Source of the DNA: Tetrahymena thermophila SB210
Lineage: Eukaryota > Ciliophora > Oligohymenophorea > Hymenostomatida > Tetrahymenidae
DNA: 64,000 bases
Direction: 5' to 3'
Assembly (NCBI RefSeq): GCF_000189635.1
Contig: NW_002476052.1
Location: forward strand, 187,784 to 251,783
Below, one piece after another: positions 23,567 to 35,411 of this stretch; the stretch's first letter is position 1, and the number at the start of each line of letters is the position of its first letter. The translations under genes and the position numbers were made by a program. The notes beneath the pieces are model-generated. The model saw only the letters and a list, made by a program, of their open reading frames with translations. It did no database searches and was not told the DNA's origin.

Positions 23567-26021
23567 TCAAGCCTTGATTTGCTTCTTTTCGTTGAGTTTG
23601 GGTCTCTTGGGGGTAGAGATTAAGTGCATCATGAAGTAGGCAATAACTCTGCAACCAACACCCAAAGCAATCAAAGCACCGAAGTTAGCACCCATAGATT
23701 CCTTGATACCTAATTGGGCAAGGGGATCGCAAGGTTCGTTTTTGGTTTAGTCATAACAGGTGAAGTTAACGGTGTCGAATTCATTGAGGGCAGCAGCTTA
23801 GAAACCGTATTTGAACATAGAAACGTATTCAATCCACTTGAGGTAATCGGGAATATTATTTGTGTTAACGAAGAAACCACCGAGAACCATGAAGGGAATA
23901 ACGAGGACGGGAACGAGAGCCATAGCGACTTCCATCTTGGGGATAATAACTGAAATCAAAAGACCATATGAAGTACCATAGAAGAATGTGCAGATCATAG
24001 CAGCGCAGAGAATGAAGAAGTATTTAGCGGATTCATCATTAAGACCAATGGAGTAGTAAGTAATAACGATGGTAAGGATAGGATAGAGGAGATGGAAGGG
24101 GAATTCAGCAAGATTTTTACCCCAGAAGTAAGGACCGACACTGTATGATTTATTAAGTCTTTCTCTAAGGAAAAGAGGTCTTTCAACTGAGAAGGTAGCA
24201 ATGGAACCTTGAATTGAGGAGAAGGCATTCATAGTGGCTAAGAAGAAAAGGGCACCAGATCTATTTTAGATACCTGATTGACCTTCACCGAGGGGTTAGA
24301 AGACAATAACTGTGGCAATAGCGAAGATGATCATTTAAACTGATTTCATCAACACATCCATAGGGTTACGGATTTGGGAGATGAAAGAACGCTTAAGAAG
24401 TAAGAGGAATTATTTGGCAATGCTGACATTGAAACTGTCGTCATTCTTTTAGAGAGATTGATTGAAGGTGGGTTCTAAGATTTTAACTTAGTCGGATCCC
24501 TTGTAGCTGTTGACGAACAATTCGAGACGTTATTCGAATTGGGCGTTGACTTCTTCATCCTTGATTTCGAGTTGACCCTTTTGCATCAATTCGATTAAGA
24601 GACCTTCTTCGTTCATGAGTTTCATGAAGTAATCAGAGGGATTGGAGAAGTCGGGACACTTGTGACCAATAGCAGTGAAGTAGTCAACGGCCTTGTGGGC
24701 TTCACCTTGATAGATGATGTTACCTCTGCAAATAAGAATTAATCTTTCGAAGGAATCGAAGATTTCAGAGGAAGGTTGATGGATGGTTGAGACGACATTG
24801 ACACCCTTGTGACTCAAGCTTTGTAAGAGTTCAACGACTTGTAAAGCAGTAGAACTATCCAAACCAGTGGTGGGTTCATCTAAGAAAAGCATAGCAGGAT
24901 TGGTGAGCAATTCAACACCAATTGAAGTTCTCTTTCTTTCACCACCGGAAACACCTCTAATCATAGCGTTACCAATCTTGGTGTCCTTGCACTTGGTTAA
25001 ACCTAATTCTTTGATAAGTTTCATGACTCTTTCCATCTTTTGTTATTCAGATAAGTTCTTTAATCTCAAATCAGCACTGAACTTGAAGGCCTCTGTTATT
25101 AATTAAAAACGAAATCATTAGCAAAATTATAAACAATAAAAATAAAGAATGTGATCATTAATTAATTAACTAATTAAATAAATAATTACCAGTAGGAGTG
25201 AAGGTGGCGAGAAGAATATCATCTTGCATGACATAAGCAATTTAGTTGGAGTAATCATCGATATCAGTAATTTCTTAGCTGTTTAACATTAGACTACCAC
25301 TGATTTCCATATTGTTGGCAACAAGTCTACCTGATAAGAAGTTCAACAAAGTGGTTTTACCGCAACCTATTCATTAATAGAAGAAAAAAATTTAATAATT
25401 ATTTGAATGAATTAATTAATTAATTTTAAGCTAGTTAGATTGATAAAGCTATTAATTTTATTGAATATTTTTAGTAGATTTTTGATTAATCTATCTATTT
25501 ATTTATTTATCTAGCTGCTTATTGAGTTGTAACTAATGATAAATAGATTTGAGTTATTACCAGAAGGACCTAAGATAGCAGTGAATTGACCTGGCTTTAA
25601 GGTACCGCTCAAGTTTTTAAGAATTTATCTTCTTTCGGTGACAGTTTTTTTCTTGCCAGTTTCTGTTTTGACTTGCTTCTTGACGAAGGCATCGATATTG
25701 AGATTCTTCCAAGTCAATTCAATTGGATTGGAGATTTCAATTGCTTTTGATGATTGAGCACCGTTTCCGTTTGCATTTGCATTTAAATTGTGGACGGGAT
25801 TTATCTTTGGTTCGAAATTTACAGAGTCTCTTGGGTTCTTATTCTAGAGACTGTCAACTAAAATAGTTTTAAAAAAGAAAAATGAGATGAATTCGAATGC
25901 GCTTTGGGTTAATTCACTTAATAAATGATGCTTGAGAGAATGAAAAAGCTATTTTTAAAAATTATTTACCTTCATTTTGATTATTGGCAGTGTTAATCTA
26001 AATTGTTTATAGATCAGTCAT
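23567..26021 (-). CDS. ABC transporter, ABCG (White) half-transporter
   Basis: Exons on the minus strand: 26021-25970, 25857-25561, 25366-25190 and 25092-23567; three GT-AG introns of 112, 194 and 97 bases; 683 residues. The nucleotide-binding domain comes first, as in ABCG proteins: Walker A GPSGCGKTT (about 114-122), signature VSGGERKR (about 223-230), Walker B LFLDEPTTGLD (about 244-254) and H-loop His 280 (TIHQPSSEIF). The membrane half follows, with a linker and about six spans including FGTSYGLL-type sequence and the loop with Cys (FTCYDQTKNEPCDP) before the last span. All ATPase motifs are intact. Half-transporters dimerise to move lipids, sterols or drugs across membranes; the substrate cannot be read here. 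C-ending codons (ACC, GTC, ATC, TCC) are much commoner than in neighbouring genes, suggesting strong expression. The N-terminal first 50 residues are low-complexity. Confidence 0.95.
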
Positions 26022-28332
26022 TTTATGAATATTATTGATTGATTCTTTCAATTGTTTTTATTTACTTCTTAATTGTTTAGTTTTGTATTTATTTTGATAA
26101 ATTATTCAATTATAAATTTCTTCTATCAGCCGATATAAAGAGAGTTTGAAAAGCAGTCTTCTATTAAAAATTTGTAAAGTTATTTTTTACAAAATGCACA
26201 GCCTTTTCAATTCCGACGCATTCATTTTGCATGACCGACTTTCCTTCACTATTTACCACTTTCAATAAAAAAATATTATTTAATTAACTTTAAGAATTCT
26301 TCCAGAAGTCTCTCGTTTCTATTTAATTATTTTAATTTCTTGGTTTACATTATATTTAAAATCAATTACAAACTAAAAAATAACTAATTACTAACACTGA
26401 TTATTCTCGAATGTTTTTGCTTACTTCTTTGTCATCTCTCCTCTCAATCAACTGCTTTCTCTTCCAAAATATCTCTTGTAATTCATTGTCAATAATTCTG
26501 TCCTTTCAAAATAAATTTAATATGATAATTAATTTTATGTAAGTTTTTGATTTAACATGTGAAATAGATCAGTAAATTTACCAAAATATTAATTCAGTCA
26601 GTTTTATTCCTGCTCATAACATTTCAAATGACTCATCCATCTTATATCAATCAATCCTTCAACTAAAATCAAAAATCATTAGCTAAAAACTCAGCATAAA
26701 AATATGAAAAAATTTTTGTTGCATTTACTCTAAAATAGAAGTATTTTTTTTTTTTAGATCTGAACAATATGAGCTTCTATCTATAGCTGCTCTATTTCAT
26801 AAAAAGAAATTAATTTTTACATTTAATCAATTTTTACAAATAAATTTTGTAAGACGCTAAAGCAAAGAGTATAATTTCTAATTAATTCTGTCAATAAATT
26901 TTCTTTTTCACTAAATTTCCAAACATTTTTAAATCTAATAATTTCATTTCTAAAAAATAAAGAAAATTTCCTTTTTGTTTGCTTTTCATTTTCCTTAAAA
27001 TAAAAATAGCATTTTTATAATCTCTAAGCGCTTCAAAGTCGATTCAACTCCTTCCAAAATAGCTTAAATCTTTATTAAAATAGATATTTACTCTTGTAAA
27101 TGAGTTATTCAATTTAATCACCAAAATAAGCCTACCAACGCAATCTATATTATTTTTTTAATAATTGTTTAAATTCCTTTCGAGCGCAATCCTCAAAAAT
27201 CGTCCCTGCTAATTTCACCTTTAAAAAATCATTTTAAAAATCCCCCAAAAAAAACAATTCAAAACACTAACATCCTCATTTCACCTTTTATCACTAAATA
27301 CAAAAAGATATAAGCAAGGAAAGTAAATGAATGAATAAGTGGATAGATAAATGAATATATGTTATTGAAATTAACATGCAGTTTATATTTTTAAAACAGA
27401 ATTAAATAGAAAATTTAAAGTTTACAAAAATAATAAATAAGCTAACAAAAATACAAATACAAGCACAAATACAAATAAAAAGATAAATTAATCTTTATCA
27501 ACACAAATTAATCAAGCAACAAAAAGAAACAAATTAAAAAATCAATATTTATTTTTTATAATATTTTTAAAAATGAAGATATTTATTTTGTTTATGAAAA
27601 ATATCCAAAAATAAATAAATAAACAATTAAAAGGAAAGAGATTCATTCATTTAAATTAATTAGGTTTTAATTTTACTTTTGTTTCCAGTAATATTTAAAT
27701 AGTCGCAATGGTAGGTATGACGATGATGATTAATTGGCTATATATATAATATCTTTAATTCTTAGAATATTAAAATTTATAAAAAGAATAAGCTTATTTA
27801 ATAATCAATTATTGAATTAGATTGACATTATCTAATTTAGGTTTTTTATTTGATTTTTGTTATAGGAAGAGCTGTACTATTTTTAATGAATTAAATAATT
27901 TCATTATTAAATGTGTAATGCATGCCAATAACCTGTTAAATTTAAATATATCGTCATTACTTTTGAATTTATTCAATTTAATTTAATTGATTAAAAAATT
28001 TTACTGTTAATATTTCCATTTACAAATAATTAAATCTTAATTTAATTTCCTCTATTCTAAATAAACAAATCAAAAAATAAATAACAAGCACTCAATTAAT
28101 TAATTTATTTATTTGTTATAAATCTAGCTCTATCTGCCATTTATCTATTTATATATAATTAAATGCCTAAAAATATACTAGCAAATAAATCCCATTATTT
28201 CTATTTAATTTACTGTAAGTAAATCAACTAAATTCAAAATAAATCTTTAATTTATTTATAATTAAATTTAAATGCATTGCTTCATATTAATCTCTCTCTT
28301 TTCTATTAAATTTAATAATATTTTCTAACCAG
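26022..28332. other. Gene-poor stretch upstream of ABCG gene
   Basis: No confident gene. The part just above 26,021 is presumably the promoter and 5' leader of the ABCG gene. A Met codon at 27,708 followed by a good donor (GTAGGTATG) and an acceptor near 27,865 could be early exons of the doubtful frame at 28,333, but the joins are ambiguous. Confidence 0.4.
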
Positions 28333-28626
28333 GTAGACAAGCAGATAAATGAAAATCCAAGTATTTTAAAGTCAAAACAAAATTTATTTTATGAAGTATT
28401 TAGACTATTTGAGCAGTTTGAATACTTCTCTGATTACATTAAAAATTACAGATAATCTGACTATAAGAACAAGAATAGTCAATCAATCATACAATTTTAT
28501 TTATTATCTTTATTCTATTAAAAAGTAATTCATAGTTCTAGATTTTTTTGTTTTGCAAATTACAATTTTTAATTTTCCAGAAACATTCTTTCGAAAATTA
28601 ATTTCTTTTCATAGTTTGTCATTTGA
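28333..28626 (+). CDS. Possible exon of an unassigned small gene or remnant
   Basis: A 97-codon TGA-free frame ending at TGA 28624-28626 follows an acceptor-like TTTCTAACCAG. It contains coding-like sequence (LKSKQNLFYEVFRLFEQFEY, then FSDYIKNYRQSDYKNKNSQ) that is more varied than nearby spacer DNA. Upstream pieces starting at 27,708 can be joined in more than one way, giving different N-termini, so I do not give a full model. No family was recognised. It may be a real short multi-exon gene or a decayed one. Confidence 0.25.
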
Positions 28627-29096
28627 AAATCCTAAAAATAAAAATAAATTTAAATAATAAATCGTTTTTTATTTTTTTAAATAATTTTTTATTCATTAAA
28701 AGCATAAAAATTATAAAATATTCTTACATTATTTTAGTTTAAAAAATATTTATCAAATAAATTGTGTATTACTTTTTTATCTATTTATCAAAATTATTTT
28801 AAAAAAATAAAAAACAAAAATAAATTAGTCCTATTAATTAAAATATGTTGAATATTTAAGATAAATTTCTTTTAATGCATGGTAAATAAATATAAGTAAT
28901 AATTATTTTAAATAGATAAGTTTTGAATAAAATATTTTGTTAAATTTAATTTTCTGGGATAATTAATTAATTAATTATTTACATCTTAATATTACTTTTA
29001 AAATTAATATAATTAATCAATGTAAATTTAAATAAAATAGAAAAAAAGGAAGTAAAATTTGTATTAAATAAATATAGGCATGTTATAGATTGATTA

Positions 29097-29160
<64 letters not shown>

Positions 29161-31283
29161 AAATATAATAAATCTTCTATTTTTGTTTGTCAAAACTAAT
29201 TTTAATTCAGTATTAAATCTAATTTTTATTCTAAGCTGTTTAACTTTCTATCTATCTATCTATTTTTGAAAAATAAATAACTAAATAAACAGATTTACAA
29301 ATTAGATTCGTATTTGTTAATTAAATAATAGGACATTCATACATACTATTATGAGTTTTAAGTTATGTTTTGAATGCTTTAAAAGTTAACATTTGTTTTA
29401 ACATTATAATTTATTATTTAAATAGTAATTGCTTCATTTTAGAAAATAATTGCTTTTTGAAAAGGGAAATATTGGTTGAAATATTATCCTGTTCTTAAGA
29501 AATCTTTTTATTAGGTAAAACATTCTTATTAATTTTATGAATTCATTTATACTAAAAAATCTATTGAATATTTAAGAACCATTTTATCAATTTATTAAAT
29601 CGAAGAAAATTTATTTTCTAAAATTTAATTTTTTTTAATATTAACTAACTATTGTTTATAAAAAGGATTTCCATTCTTAATGCTTGCTAAGAGATATTTT
29701 AAATGATTTTAAGATATGTAAATAAAACTTTAAATATTACCTTGATAATCATTTTAAGATGAGAATATCTCAAATTAATTTATCTAAAAAGAAATCAAAG
29801 ATTTCAAAAACTGATAGGTTTTAATGTATTTTATATTGATTCAAAAGTATTTTAAAAGACATGCCTTACCGCTTTTCTTTCAGCTATTTTGATGGCTTAG
29901 TCTTATTTTACTAACGAAAAAAAACATATTTATTTATTTATTTTAATATTTGATTTATCTTAGTTAATATATTTTTATTGGTTTTTTTAATAAAAAAAAA
30001 TCTATTTACTTTTTCAGAACAAATAATATTTCATTTAAAATTTTAAAAGAGCTTTTTTCTTAACATTTTTAATATTTAATAATAAATTATTATTTTTCTA
30101 AATTAAAAAAAAATTATAATTTATTCATTTATTAAAATCATTCAATTAAAAAATGCTCATTTTACTTACAAAATATAAAAATTTTTAAGCTAAAAATTTA
30201 ATTTTTTTAAATAATAAAAGATTATTTGTTTGTTTCTTTGCCTTTAAGGTTTTCTAAAAATAGGAATTTTTAATTAAAATAAATGTAAAAGTATAATTCA
30301 TCATTCAGATTTTCTTTTATTTTAGAAACTATTAAAAAAACATTGATTTAGGTTGCCAAAAGCTTAGGCAAATATTTTTACTTTTTTCATTTTTGGATTT
30401 GTAAAAATTGATTTCTTTAAAATAGAAATTTTTTTGAAAAAAGAAAGATTTTAATTTGAAAGTAAATTAATATATTGAAAAATGGATTAATAAAAATTTA
30501 AAAAAATGGTTAGAATTGTTAATTTACAGACGATTTTTATTATTTTCTTTATTTGCGATTTGATTAAATTAAAGATAAATAATGCTAGAGAAAGTATTTG
30601 ATGCAGATAAATACGATTAATATTACTTTTTTTTTTTTGATTAAATTTATAATAATATCAAACGAACACATAAAAAGTAGTATCAAATTAAGATAAATTT
30701 TTTGATTTTTTAAGGAATATTAATATAGATAGATAAAGAGATATATTTATTTATAGAAAGTAAGAGGTTATAGATATTTTTCATTGTATTTACAAACTCA
30801 TAAAATAATTCTATTTAAAGAGTATTGTTTGTATTTCAATAAACAATACATAAATAACGAAAGTAGAGCTAGTAAAAGTAAATATAAGCAAGACACTAAT
30901 CGTCTGTTTTTCGCATGGAGTTTGAGAATTAATTTTAGTTGATGTAATTTTAATTAGAAAACATATGGAGAATTTAAGATAGATTTCTGCTTTTTCCTTT
31001 GCTAAATTTTGAAAGAAAGCATTTTTTGTTTGTATTTTAATTACTACTTTAATTTACTATCTTTTTATCATTCTTATTTTTAAAAATTTCTTCACAGCCA
31101 TACAAAAAGCTGCTTTACAAATCACTGAATTAATCAATATCTATTAATCTATATTATAGAACTTTTAATTCTTTAATTTGTATCAAAAAAAATATTAACA
31201 TCAAATTTCAATAAACAAACAAACATAAAAAAAAAATAAGCATTAAGTAGGAAATTAAAAATCATAAAAATTGAAAAGATAGA
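28627..31283. other. Gene-poor, AT-rich stretch
   Basis: No gene seen in 2.6 kb. It holds the GATA microsatellite at 29097-29160 and its TATC counterpart at 29249-29264. The last part is presumably the promoter of the gene at 31284. Confidence 0.6.
29097..29160. repeat. GATA microsatellite
   Basis: About sixteen perfect GATA units, the longest simple repeat in the window. A run of TATC (reverse complement) follows about 90 bases later at 29249-29264. Confidence 0.95.
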
Positions 31284-32796
31284 ATGTCAACTCAGTTAGC
31301 CGCTTTAAATTAGGACAATAAAACTTAGGCTGAGTACGAGTACAAGCAAACTCCAAATGCCGAGGATACCCAATACAGCAATGAAGACCAAAATAAGTTT
31401 CCTTCTCCTGTGTTAATAGCAATGAGTGCCCTCACTGAAAATCTTGACCAACACAAGGAGATGTTTCAGCATGATTTCATCAGAGAAGATACCTTCGACC
31501 TAGGCATACAATGTGGAAAGCTAAACAGTCAATGTAAATAACTAATTTTCATAATTTCCATTCAAATAATTACCAAAGATAAAATAATTTATTCAGCCAG
31601 TCAGTCAATCAATCAATAATTTTTGAGTAGGATTAAAATAATGATTTTTATTAGCTACGCTTTTACTCAATAAAAGAAATTATTTTCTCTTAATTCTTCC
31701 TAGTTTCTTCTCAAAAAAAATGACCTCGATTCAATCTAGCATGAAAAAAAAATATAATTTATCCCTTTTTAAACAAAAACTAATGGCAAAAATAGTTTAA
31801 AAAGAGTCCGCTAATAAAAGATTAATTGATTAATTAATTGTTATCTCTACTTTTTGTTCCTTTGATTGATTGATTATTTTAATGAGCGAAATTATAATTT
31901 TTTAATGTTAGTCGATATCAAATTTTATTAACATTTACTTATTAAATGAATTAATAGACATAAGTGGTGGAACCAACAAGGCAAGTGATTAGCTTTCATC
32001 TCAAGATACAAGCAGCGAATCACACAATAATGAAGACCTAGAGTAATAGTAAGCTACAAAAAGTAAAAGCCAATACAATTAATAAGTGTAAAAGACTCAA
32101 AACATTGAAGAAATATACTGCAATGGATAAATTGAAAAAATTGGATATTATCGTCTGCTCCAAATAAAAAATAATCTCCAAAGCATGATGAAGTTTAATT
32201 TTCCAGAACAAACCTTCCAATTAGTTGAAAATTCGAATCCTTTAGATAGAAATTTTTTCAAAAATTAGATTCTGAATACTTTAATGCATTTAAACGAGAA
32301 AGTTCCTCCCAGAGTAATTGAAAAGAGTAAGCCAATTATTTGTTGCCAAAAGCTACTTGCCTCTATAAGAATTTATGGACTTTCTTGCATTATGTCATCC
32401 CTAATTTCTCTAGTTCTGATGGCATCTAATTTTTTATGCTATAAAGCCTAACCTGGATTCTCTTTGCTCTTTATTCTAGCTTCTATCGTCTCGGTTTCTA
32501 CTATCCTTAGTTATTATTTTTTCTTCAGACAACTTACTATGTTTAACCATAAAAACTTCTTGCAATGGACTCTTTTCTTTGCAGGAATCTCCGCAGCATA
32601 TTTATTTATCTTTATCTCCGGTTTTGTTGTAGGCAACAAGTAAGGAGTTCAGTTCACATCCATTCTTCTCTGTCTAACTCATTTACTGTTCTCTTTTCTT
32701 ACCAAAGAGATCCTATATAAATTTATTAGATTTTTAGTCTTGCTCAGAGTAATCCCTGAAACTGAACTCTAAATAAGATTCTCGTATTTCTACTGA
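31284..32796 (+). CDS. Four-span membrane protein, function unknown
   Basis: Exons 31284-31533 and 31958-32796 (intron 424 bases, GT-AG, removing in-frame TGA codons); 362 residues, stop TGA 32794-32796. The N-terminal 190 residues or so are soluble and rich in Gln, Ser, Asp and Glu (KTQAEYEYKQTPNAEDTQY; SSQDTSSESHNNEDLEQQQ). After a conserved-looking KPIICCQKLLASIRIYG come about four hydrophobic segments: SCIMSSLISLVLMASNFLCY, FSLLFILASIVSVSTILSYY, LFFAGISAAYLFIFISGFV and FTSILLCLTHLLFSFL. The C-terminus is short (RFSYFY). I recognise no family; the soluble N-terminus with a four-span C-terminus is the visible plan. Upstream is a long gene-poor region; downstream is 1.4 kb of spacer. Confidence 0.8.
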
Positions 32797-34239
32797 TTTA
32801 ATAATAATGGCTGAAAAATTATTAACTTATTAACTAACTAATTAACTAAATAAATGAATGAATATCAAAATTAAATCTAACAAACAATTAATTTATCAAC
32901 AAAATAAATAAATAAATAACTTCTAAACAATTAAAAAAATAAATCTCCAAAAATAATCTTATTTATTATACTCAAATAATCACAAATTAACTAACTATTT
33001 ACAGTATAGTACATAAACTTAGTTAATTATTAAAATGAATAGATAATCTACGAATTTATCTATCTATCTATTCCTACTCTACACAATATTTTTTATTTAA
33101 TCTAATCCTCTTTGTTTATATAAAAATAATCTATTTATTTTGTATGATAAAGTTAATTAATCGACTGTATTTTAAATTCTTACACTTTTCTTAAAGAATT
33201 TTCTAAATTTAATTAAAAGAAATATACAAATTATTTATTTGTTCAGTCATTCAATTATAAGATAGATATTAGCTATTTTAAGATACTTGATCACTCCTAA
33301 TGAATCAATAAATAATCAAATGCATATTTTTTTATTATGAAAAATTGATTCTCCTAAAAAATTAATTATTTATTTGCAAAAAAATAATATTAATTATAAA
33401 AACCTTTCTCAAAATACAAATAAAATTGGGAAAAATTTCCAATATTTTTTCATTAAACACATGTCACTTTTTTAATATTAAAGAAAAAATATAAAATTAA
33501 TTTTTTAGTTAGTTAGAAGGAAAAAATAAATATGAAAAAATAACAAATTAATTAATTAATAAATAAATAGTAAAAGTAAAAGTAAAAATTAAAAAACGTA
33601 TTAAATTAAAAAGAAAGAAAAAAAAAACAGTAGCAGGATAAACATGAAAAATAAAAATAAATTAAATAAAAAGCTAATTTAAATAAATAAATTTATTAAT
33701 TAATTAAAAGCATAATTTTGTTTAAATTAAAATTATTGCAATCAAAAGCAAATAAATTATTTTTACTCAAGATTAAGTGTCAAATTTGAGAGATTAATGC
33801 ATTTTGCTTGAGCAGAACTTAAGTCTGGTACACCTTTGTCACCAATTAATTTTATTCTTTTTAAATATTAAAGAGCAAATAAAAAAATTAATTAGTTGGT
33901 TAGAAGGAAAAATAAATTAATAAAAATATCAAATAAAAAAAATAGTGAATAAATAATCAAAATAAAAATTCAAAGTGAAGGAAATTAAGTTAAAATAATA
34001 AAATAAATTTAAAGAATATTCATATAAAATAAATAAATAAATATTTACTTCTTCTAGATTGACACATCTTTTCTACTATTTCATTTTTTTAAAATAATTA
34101 GTAGCAATTAATGGAAATATAATTAATTTTAAGAATATTAAATTCTTTTTATATCAAACTAATTTGGAAAAAAAGAGCAAATAAATTATAATTAATTATC
34201 ATCAAACATCAATTTATTTATATACCTTTAGGAATAATA
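32797..34239. other. Intergenic, AT-rich
   Basis: No gene seen. Repeated AAATAAAT runs and two short related stretches with TTAGTTAGAAGGAAAAAATAA near 33,507 and TTAGTTGGTTAGAAGGAAAA near 33,890 suggest an old local duplication. Confidence 0.55.
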
Positions 34240-34590
34240 AATATATTTAATAATACTATAAAAAGTTAGTAAAATAATTGCATAACCCCTCTGTATTTTT
34301 ATCATATTATGTATGTTAAATATATTTTTATAATAATATTTTATTAAAACAAACAGTAAAATATTTATATAATCCCTATTTTTACCATACTATGTCAATA
34401 ATAAACCCCTATTTCTACTCCAACCCATAGTAATTTATATATTTTATTTTTCAATAAAAAACTAGAATTAAATAAATTTATTTAATAATACAAGATTAAA
34501 ACAGTAAAATATTTATATAATCCTTATTTTTATCATATTATGCCAATAATTAACCCTTATTTCTACTCCAACCCATATTACTTAATATAT
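34240..34590. repeat. Direct repeats, period about 147 bases
   Basis: The string ACAGTAAAATATTTATATAA begins at about 34,353 and again at about 34,500. In both cases it is followed by TTTCTACTCCAACCCATA after the same distance. A more diverged third unit lies at 34,250-34,340 (GTAAAATAATTGCATAACCCC, then ATCATATTATG). The last unit runs straight into the start codon at 34589. Confidence 0.75.
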
Positions 34591-34930
34591 GGAAATTTCA
34601 CATGGAAACAACTGCATCCTAAAGATTTAAAAAGGAGGTACTATCAAAGAAGTTACTATTTTACAGAATGAACACATCTTTATTGTTGATAATCTACCCT
34701 TAAATGTGAAAGAGTAAGATGTTATAAATTTATTTGAAGAATATGGAGAAGCAGTAACAGTTACAGTAATTGTAGAATTAGTAAAATGTAATTCACAACA
34801 AATAGAGGAAATTAGTTTAGTAAAATTGGATTCAATAGAATGTTAATCAGAACAGTGGTCATCTACCTTCTTCTTTGCAACACTATATTGTAATTCCTTT
34901 TTAATTAAGGTCATTTTAGAAAATTTTTGA
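34589..34930 (+). CDS. Short RRM-like protein, possibly a gene fragment
   Basis: ATG 34589 to TGA 34928-34930, 113 codons. Residues about 25-60 (NEHIFIVDNLPLNVKEQDV followed by INLFEEYGEAVTVTVIVE) resemble the beta1-alpha1-beta2 part of an RNA-recognition motif; HIFIVDNLP fits RNP2. The RNP1 strand expected about 30 residues later is not recognisable and the rest is unlike an RRM, so this is at best half a domain. It sits directly after a repeat block and before a seven-G run at about 34,960. It could be a decayed or rearranged piece of an RRM gene, or chance resemblance. Confidence 0.35.
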
Positions 34931-35411
34931 AAAGGGCCATTTTTTTCAAAAACTTTGGAGGGGGGGAGTGGCATTAATTATGAGGAATTGCAGGTATTTT
35001 GTTTTTAAAATAAAAAATTAGTATTACTATTTACCTATATCATGACAAAATTAAATTTAAAGAACTTTTATTCTACCCCTACCTACAATTTATAAATTAA
35101 AAAGTTTGAATTAAATTTTTTTTGCCTAAACTATATAAAATAAATTTAAAAAAAGCTATAGTTGTTTTTTATAAGTGCATCAATGTTATATATATAAATC
35201 ATGTTTATGGTAAATAGCATAAATAAAATGATAAATATTAAAATATAAGTCAGATACCTATTGAGTGTGTATCAAATTTCGTTTTGTGTTGGCATTGTAT
35301 TTATGTAAAGTAAAAACGAATAAATCAAATCTTTAATTTTTAATTACTAACAACAACAAAAACAATTAAGTAGGGATATTAATTAATTACATTATTTTTA
35401 TAAATAAATAA
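34931..35411. other. Intergenic with G-run
   Basis: No gene seen. It includes seven consecutive G within GGAGGGGGGGAGTGG near 34,957-34,971, rare in DNA this AT-rich. The remainder is the presumed promoter and leader of the transporter at 35412. Confidence 0.6.

Noticed and set aside
23714-24232. Frames on both strands overlapping the ABCG membrane domain
   Set aside because: Shadows of the ABCG coding sequence; only the minus-strand frame with ABCG motifs is supported.
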